Of a stretch of 64,000 nt of DNA, positions 57,977-64,000 are shown piece by piece. This stretch comes from Serripes groenlandicus (taxonomy: Eukaryota > Mollusca > Bivalvia > Cardiida > Cardiidae). The DNA lies in assembly GCA_031761405.1 (NCBI GenBank), contig JASEVX010000010.1, positions 12,229,918-12,293,917 on the forward strand. Direction: 5' to 3'. Numbering within the stretch: the first letter of the stretch is position 1; every line of letters starts with the position of its first letter. A program made the position numbers and the translations under genes. The notes beneath the pieces were generated by a model that saw nothing but the letters and a program-made list of their open reading frames with translations, was not told the origin of the DNA and did no database searches.

Positions 57977-58660
57977 CTGGTTATTTCGCTTAACTTATTT
58001 CAACAAAGATGAAACACTACTCCTATATCTATGTAGTTAGATGAAGAACTATCAACAAAGTATAGTTTAAGTCAATAACGTTTATCTATCTCTTCTATAA
58101 AAAGTTTAAAAAAAAATTATATACAAAAGATGTAAATCTAAAACAGACTAATTTAACACAACAGAAAGTTTCATAAACCAAAAGCAGTAGTCTTCAATAC
58201 GCAGTATATTTGGCCTGCTTTCTTTATTATTGTCTCCAAGTAAAATGCGGACATCAACAAAACTATTTAAACTATATCCGCAATAGTCTACAGATGCAAA
58301 TGAAAAATTAAACCCCAAGTAACAAGTCAATTATAACATTACACTACTGAAACAATTGTGTTATGTATGCTTTGACAATTTGACAATATGCAGAGATAAT
58401 TTATACGTCACGATTTTCAAACACATCCATCAACTGTTCACATTTTGTTGCGGTTTTTTTTCCTAAATTATCTTCACGAAAGCATATACCGTCACAAAAC
58501 TAATCCAGTTTACTATCGTACCACACTTTCTTGTCTGCTGTTTCTGTTGCGAGTGAGTACTATACTATTTGAGCGCGTGTTTTTATAAACATAAATAACT
58601 GGTGTTATGAAATGGAATGACAACTATAAGTAAATGTACAGGTAAGTCCTCATCTGTCAC
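57977..58660 (-). other. Presumed 5' UTR and proximal upstream region of NDRG
   Basis: This 684-bp stretch is free of MITEs, SINEs and ACAAG elements, unlike almost all other non-coding sequence in the window. It contains no further coding exon that I recognise. The first MITE (58664) marks its outer edge. Confidence 0.4.
58555..58587 (-). promoter_or_regulatory. Possible TATA-type promoter of the NDRG gene
   Basis: On the minus strand TATAAAAA (58587-58580) precedes GC-rich ACACGCGCTC. A start site about 30 bases downstream would fall near 58555, some 580 bases upstream of the ATG. There is no repeat between this box and exon 1. The evidence is only the box, the lack of repeats and position; an upstream non-coding exon is equally possible. 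Confidence 0.22.
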
Positions 58661-58663
58661 TAT

Positions 58664-58890
58664 TTAACCCTTTCCCACTTATAGACAAATTTTGTTGCAT
58701 ATGCAGACGCCTTTTGAAAACATCGTGGCAAAAGGAGAAATTGCTCATTATGAGCAATTTCTCCTTTTGCCACAATGTATTTAACTCTATTCAATTATTA
58801 AAGTCTCATTTATAGAGATTTTTGACATATCTTTTCCTACATTTTTTCAAGGTCGTCTACCGCAGAATTGTTGTATGTAGCAAAGGATAA
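58664..58890. mobile_element. TTAA MITE, complete
   Basis: TTAACCCTTTCCCACTTATA to GTAGCAAAGGATAA. Core arms of over 30 bp (CATCGTGGCAAAAGGAG... CTCCTTTTGCCACAATG). First repeat upstream of the gene. Confidence 0.75.
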
Positions 58891-59250
58891 TGTCAGAAAC
58901 CTTCAGTTTTTGTCCCTCCCCCCACCCTTTTACCATAAATTATGCAGAGAAGCAGAGGACCTTCAAAGGTGCTGAACTCCAGAAAATAAATATCATTGTC
59001 AAAGTTTTAGAACTGTTCAAAAGTTGTTTTGAAATATTAGAATCATAATTCTGGGATAAAATTAGAGTAATAATTTCACTTTCCAGTATCATAAACATGT
59101 AGATATTAATGGTTTATGCTTCATTTTTACTGGGTAGACAACATTTACTGCCAAAATTGTTTTGAACTACTTTTTACTTACTTTGTTGTCACTATTAGCA
59201 ATATTAGTAGAAGTTTCATCATTTCAAAATTTTGATCTCCATCAGCACAT

Positions 59251-59355
59251 TTAACCCTTGCTCGTTTTGAGCAATTTCTTCTTTTGTCACTATGTTTTCA
59301 AAATGCCGTCTGCTGCAGAGGCGTCAGACAGCGTCTATATGAGGGAAAGGGTTAA
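59251..59355 (-). mobile_element. Half-length TTAA MITE with both ends intact
   Basis: TTAACCCTTGCTCGTTTTGA passes from the left TIR straight into the centre and runs to GAGGGAAAGGGTTAA; 105 bp in all. Confidence 0.8.
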
Positions 59356-60132
59356 GATTTTTAAACCCCTCTGATTAGTGCTAATTATTTATGAATTTGA
59401 TATGATAGCATTGCTGGTGGATTTTTTTGGTGTGTGCCAAAGTTTCAAAATCAATGAGTTAATTATCAATAATAAGTATTAATTCAAATTTTCTTAAAAA
59501 CTTGCACTCAAACATTGGAAAGTTCGAACTCTACTCTCGGTTCCTACCAAAACCTTATATAGTTAACGTCTTTCTACTACAGAAAGCTTGAAAACCTTCT
59601 CTTTTGAACTCTTGAACTAATTCTAGGGTCCCTTTTGAGTCATTACAGTGAATAATAAGACATGGATAGGTCAACCATTCTCTTTTGAACTCTTGAACTA
59701 ATTGGAGGGTCCCTTTTGTGTCATTACAGTGAATAATATGACATGGATATCGTCACCTTTCAGTGGACTGTTTTTCAATCCTTCAATTAATTTTGTCAGC
59801 CATTTGTTTGGTGATTATATAAGGAGGTTGTTTTTATCACAATGACCTTTAAATGATGTGTTCTTAATATTAATCTGTTTCGATTTATTTTCCAAAAAAA
59901 AAATTCCGTCAGACCAGCATAAACAAATTCTTTTGAACCCCAACCTTTCAGAAAATGACTACAGTATAAATGTTATATAAAACAACCTTGTATTATGTTA
60001 AATGTTAATACGTTTATTTTCTTTAAGTAAGTAATATCTAATGCTAAATATAGATATGTTATATAATATTATGAAAATGCGCAAATACATTGTGTGGCTC
60101 GTAATCGCAATAAAAAGGTTTATCGATTGGAA
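59356..60132. other. Intergenic stretch with one short duplication
   Basis: TCTTTTGAACTCTTGAACTAATT then (C/G)(T/G)AGGGTCCCTTTTG-GTCATTACAGTGAATAAT occurs at about 59601 and 59680 (offset about 79 bp). Otherwise featureless. Confidence 0.5.
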
Positions 60133-61161
60133 ACAAGAGGCCCAAGAGGGCCAGCATCGCTCCACGGCCATAAGGCAAAAATAAAATCTCCAAACAGCCC
60201 TGCCCCGTGGTGGCTATTTTTTTTACCAACCACCATGGCTTAAAGGAATCTTGTAGAGTGTCACCAAAGGAATGTTTCTGCAAAATTATTTGAAAATATG
60301 CCTGACACTTTCGGAGGAGAAGATTTTTTAAGTTTTCACTATGGTCATATAAGTCAAAATAGCCCCGCCCTCTGGCGGCCATGTTTTTCGACCAATCAAC
60401 ATGGCTTGAAGGAATCTGATAGAGGGTCACCCAATGAACATTTCTACAAAATTATTTGAAAATCGGCTGAACACTTTCGGAGAAGAAGATGTTTTAAGTT
60501 TTCACTATAGCTATATAACGCAAAAAAGCCCCGCCCCCTGGCGGCCATGTTTTTCGCCCAATCAACATTTCTTGAAGGAATCTAATTAAGGTTCACACAA
60601 GGAACATTTCTACAAAATTATTTGAAAATCGGCCTGACACTTTTGGAGGAGAAGATTTTTTAAGTTTGCTCTTTAGCCATATAGGCAAAATAGCCCCGCC
60701 CTGTGACGGCCATGTTTTTTTACCAATCAACATGGCTTGAAGGAATCTGATAGAGGATCACCCACGGAACATTTCTACATAATTATTTGAAAATCTGCTG
60801 AACACTTTTTGAGAAGAAGATTATTTAAGTTTTCACTATAGCTATATAAGGCAAAAAAGCCCCGCCCCCTGGCGGCCATGTTTTTCGCCCAATCAAAATT
60901 TCTTGAAGGAATCTAATAAAGGGTCACCCAAGGAACATTTCTACAAAATTATTTGAAAATCGGCCTGACACTTTCGGAGAAGAAGATTTTTTAAGTTCTC
61001 ACTATTTTTTTCTTTCGGTTGCCATGGAAACCAGAATTTTGAATGGATCAAAAAAAATTGAAGGAATTTAGTAGAGGACATTGAGAGGATGCTTCCCATG
61101 AAGTTTCAACCAAATTGGCCAAGTGGTTAGGGAGAAGAAGTCGTTTAAAGGAAAAAGTTAA

Positions 61162-61197
<36 letters not shown>

Positions 61198-61256
61198 CGA
61201 CGGACAATTCGCCATGACATAAGCTCGACTGGCTTTCAGCCAGTGGAGCTAAAAAA
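60133..61256 (+). mobile_element. ACAAG element B2, complete
   Basis: Nearly identical to B1 along its whole length, including irregularities such as TCTAATTAAGGTTCACACAA. Differences are scattered point changes and a longer uninterrupted (ACGC)n run (61162-61198). Ends CTGGCTTTCAGCCAG, GTGGAGCT and AAAAAA. Confidence 0.9.
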
Positions 61257-62346
61257 CGAATAAAAGATTTTATCTTGATTTAGGGCAAAAGCCACATGGC
61301 AAATAGATCAAATCATACTGTCATCTGTGGCAGTTCAATAGTTCTATTTTTAAACACTAAGCCAGCTTTATTTTGAAATTTTGAATGATACTTTCAGTAT
61401 GGAGACAAATTTACAATGTGCATTTCTTATTTTATTGGTTTTGTTGATTGGTAAATGAACAAAATGTATTAAATTAGAATAAAGAAATAAAACTTTGGAT
61501 TACTTTAATTTTCTTTGTAAGAACTAAATATCTACGCCATAAATGTTTCTGCCATCAAAAGAAAACACACTGGTATAATTGTGTATGCCTTTTTATATCA
61601 CAAACTACATGAATATATTCAGGTAAAACACTTCTTCAGCATTGTAACATCCAAAAAGGAATGCCTTCAATTATAAATAGGTCAAACTATTTATTTTGGG
61701 CCCTGCAAGTTCAAGCCACCAAGGGATTTTAGGGATTTTATTTTTTCTTCATCAATTCAGATATCAAAAAATCTGCAAGGAGAAACCTTTTTCTACACCA
61801 AGCCCCACAAACAAATGCAAAACATATGGCTGTTGACAGGGGAAAGAACTTAAATACCCTATAAACTTTAATGCATACAGAGTTATCTGTAACAAGGTCC
61901 TTTTGTCATTGAATAAGTACATGTATGTATGTTAAGTTTTAATAAAGTGTACAACTGTGTGTGTATTACGGTTTCAACAAGAAAATTGTATCATCTTACC
62001 ATTTACTTTTTTTCTGATTTCTTCATAACAATATCATTAATCATTATCAAATTAATCAATTGCCAAAAGTTCATTTAACTAAAGTATTTATTCTATACAC
62101 ACTGCGGTCACAAAGTAAAATTCATCCAATATCACTTTATTTGACTTTAATCCCCAGAAATCCCTTTTAGTAATGATGAGTTTAACAGTAAACGGTCTTA
62201 CAAGACATTGATAAAAAGGATTTTTTTCTATAATAAGCAATTTCCACTTTTCCCCCAAAATATGAATGATAAAAGAACTGATTTGTGAGTTAATGTCAAG
62301 GGAAGTAAATCTAAATTATAGCTAGGTTTTTTTCACAAGAATTATA
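61257..62346. other. Intergenic AT-rich DNA without recognised features
   Basis: No repeat terminus, RNA gene or coding exon is recognisable in this 1.1-kb stretch. Confidence 0.4.
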
Positions 62347-62361
62347 TCCCTTGCTCTAGAA

Positions 62362-62582
62362 TGAATGTATATTGTTTTATGGCGCAACGACAGCTAAGGT
62401 CATTTAGCGCGCAATTAAATTTAATTATTCATGATCCCTGGGTAAACAAACCAGTACTAGGCTAGAAAATGTGCCTTGCCCAAGGGCACTCCACCATGAC
62501 CGTAGTGCTGCGGCTGAGAATCGAACCCGGGACACCCGGTTTCGAAATCCCCGACGCTAACCACTCGACCACAGCGGATTCC
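62362..62582 (-). mobile_element. tRNA-derived SINE (S1) with 15-bp target duplication
   Basis: Minus strand: CCGCTGTGGTCGAGTGGTTA and CCCGGGTTCGATTCTCAG (B box), body as in 41730-41957; the 3' part is altered and lacks the (AATA)n tail. TCCCTTGCTCTAGAA is present on both sides (62347-62361, 62583-62597). Confidence 0.85.
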
Positions 62583-62674
62583 TCCCTTGCTCTAGAACGA
62601 TGAACCATCAGATATTTTGAACTCATTCAAAACCTTGAATCATTGTTATCTTAATCAATTTATTCAAGATTAAA

Positions 62675-63842
62675 ACAAGAGCCGTCGGACGACAGCGCGC
62701 TCGACTATCCCACCGCTTATTAGTTACTGAGATATGGACTCTTATGTAGTTGCATGCAAAACATTAACCAGAATTTCTTAAAGGGTGTTAATTTGTAATG
62801 GTTGTGAAGGGTTGTATAACGTTTCAATGGAATGCATCAAGTAGTTACTAAGACATTGACTCTTAATGTAGTTGGACGCAAAACTTTAACCAGAATATGC
62901 AAGTAAACAAGAAACCTTTGTAATGGCTGTGAAGGGTTGTATAACGTTTCAATGGAATGCATCAAGTAGTTACTAAGACATTGACTCTTAATGTAGTTGG
63001 ACGCAAAACTTTAACCAGAATATGCAAGTAAACAAGAAACCGCTGAAGACGGTAAGGCCGGATTGTCGGCAATTTGACCTTGAAAATCGACAAACCAAGG
63101 TCAAGGTCAAAGTAACCATAGAAATCAATAGAACTTGTTACTGGTTACCTTCAGGCAAAGTTTCAAGTTTGTAACCCTTTCCAGTGCTGAAATTTTGCCT
63201 CAACCTGAAACTTTAACCAAGATGTTGACGGACAGACGGACATCGCCAATCTATAGACCGGAATTGCTAGAGCAATCCGGCCAAAAAGGGTAACAATTTG
63301 CATCATATGCAGGATAAGAGTTATCTTAATTGGTTGTGTATATAGTTGTGTAATTGGGAAAGGTTGTATCAAGTTTCAATACAATGCTTCAAGTACTTAC
63401 TGAGATATGGACTCTTATTGTTGTTGCCCGCAAAACTTCAACCATAATTTCCAAGTAAAAAAGGGGCCCTAATTTGCAAAATATACTGGATAATATCATA
63501 CTTGATTGTTTACATAAACTGGATAAAATCATACTTGATTGTTAACATAGTTGTGATGGTTTGGGAAAATTGTATAAAGTTTCAGTGCAATGCATCAAGT
63601 AGCTACTAAGATATGGTCTCTTAATGTAGTTGCACGCAAAACTTTAACCAGAATTTCTAAGTAAAAAGAGGACCATAACTTGCATAATATACAGGATAGA
63701 GTTATCTAACTTGATAATCTATAAAGGTGGGATATTTGTGTAAGGTTGTATAAAGTTTCAATGCAATGCATCAAGTAAAAACTGAGATATGGACTCTTTA
63801 ATTTAGTTGCACAAAAAACTTTAACCAAAATGTTTAAGTAAA
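62675..63842 (+). mobile_element. ACAAG element H1 (5' end) with F2 inside
   Basis: Head ACAAGAGCCGTCGGACGACA then GCGCGCTCGAC. The inside consists of diverged units of about 125-190 bp (TGCATCAAGTAGTTACTAAG, CAAAACTTTAACCAGAAT). No tail motif is seen before the next head. Confidence 0.7.
63032..63287 (+). mobile_element. ACAAG element F2, complete
   Basis: ACAAGAAACCGCTGAAGACG, GGCCGGATTG to CAATCCGGCC-AAAAA, 256 bp; nearly the same as F1. It lies in an A-run (AAGT-AAAAAGGG) of an H1 unit. Confidence 0.87.
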
Positions 63843-64000
63843 ACAAGAGTTGTCGGAGGACAATATAGCTCGCCTATCAGGGCCATCGTATATCAGCGCC
63901 TACTTCAGAACAGTTAAAGTATTAGGTAAAGTCGCACAGTATCACCTATTGCAAGATAATACACCTTTTCAATACTTTTGACAAAAATTCTAAGTTCAAC
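63843..64000 (+). mobile_element. ACAAG element H2, 5' end, continues past the window
   Basis: Head ACAAGAGTTGTCGGAGGACA then ATATAGCTCGCC; a second member of the H family. Confidence 0.65.

Overview
This is a window of animal nuclear DNA: AT-rich, with short coding exons separated by large introns and dense interspersed repeats. The repeat types suggest a bivalve mollusc: tRNA-headed SINEs with (AATA)n tails, ACAAGAG...TAAAAA elements carrying (ACGG)n-like cores, and a DIRS-type retroelement relic. I cannot name the genus. There are no bacterial features, operons, CRISPR arrays or rRNA genes.

One protein gene is well supported. It lies on the minus strand and covers most of the window, from an ATG at 57976 down to a TGA at 5561. 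I assembled it by eye from 13 short coding exons (61 to 144 bases). All junctions are GT-AG and all phases agree, giving 1215 coding bases or 404 residues. The product belongs to the NDRG family (N-myc downstream-regulated, alpha/beta-hydrolase fold, no serine nucleophile). Only about 2.3% of the 52.4 kb gene is coding; the introns are mostly transposable elements.

Three groups of mobile DNA dominate. (1) A piggyBac-like MITE about 230 bp long, bounded by TTAA-CCCTTTCCC and GGGAAAGGG-TTAA, contains nested inverted repeats. Dozens of copies and fragments occur in both orientations, often abutting through one shared TTAA or nested in one another. (2) A set of otherwise dissimilar elements begins ACAAG(A/C), usually with a short hairpin. 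Each carries a family-specific motif near the 5' end that reappears inverted just before a 3' A-run (families called A to I here). All bounded copies are on the plus strand, antisense to the NDRG gene. (3) tRNA-derived SINEs, two of them with perfect target-site duplications of 23 and 15 bp.

Layout. 1-5.5 kb: a possible last exon of a plus-strand gene at 262-400, then repeats. 5.5-19 kb: NDRG exons 13 to 6 among MITEs. 19-21.4 kb: a composite element (C with E inside). 22.8-24.1 kb: DIRS relic. 26.4-29.2 kb: exon 5 and a four-deep nest of repeats. 32-38.4 kb: further A, G, C and D elements. 39.2-46.6 kb: exons 4, 3 and 2 and a minisatellite apparently derived from a MITE end. 51.6 kb: a 42-residue ORF with one predicted membrane helix. 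57.8-58.6 kb: exon 1 and the presumed promoter. 60-64 kb: elements B, H and F upstream of the gene.

Coordinates of exons and of termini quoted as exact were counted base by base; boundaries of degenerate repeats are good to about 5-10 bases. No alignment or database search was run.
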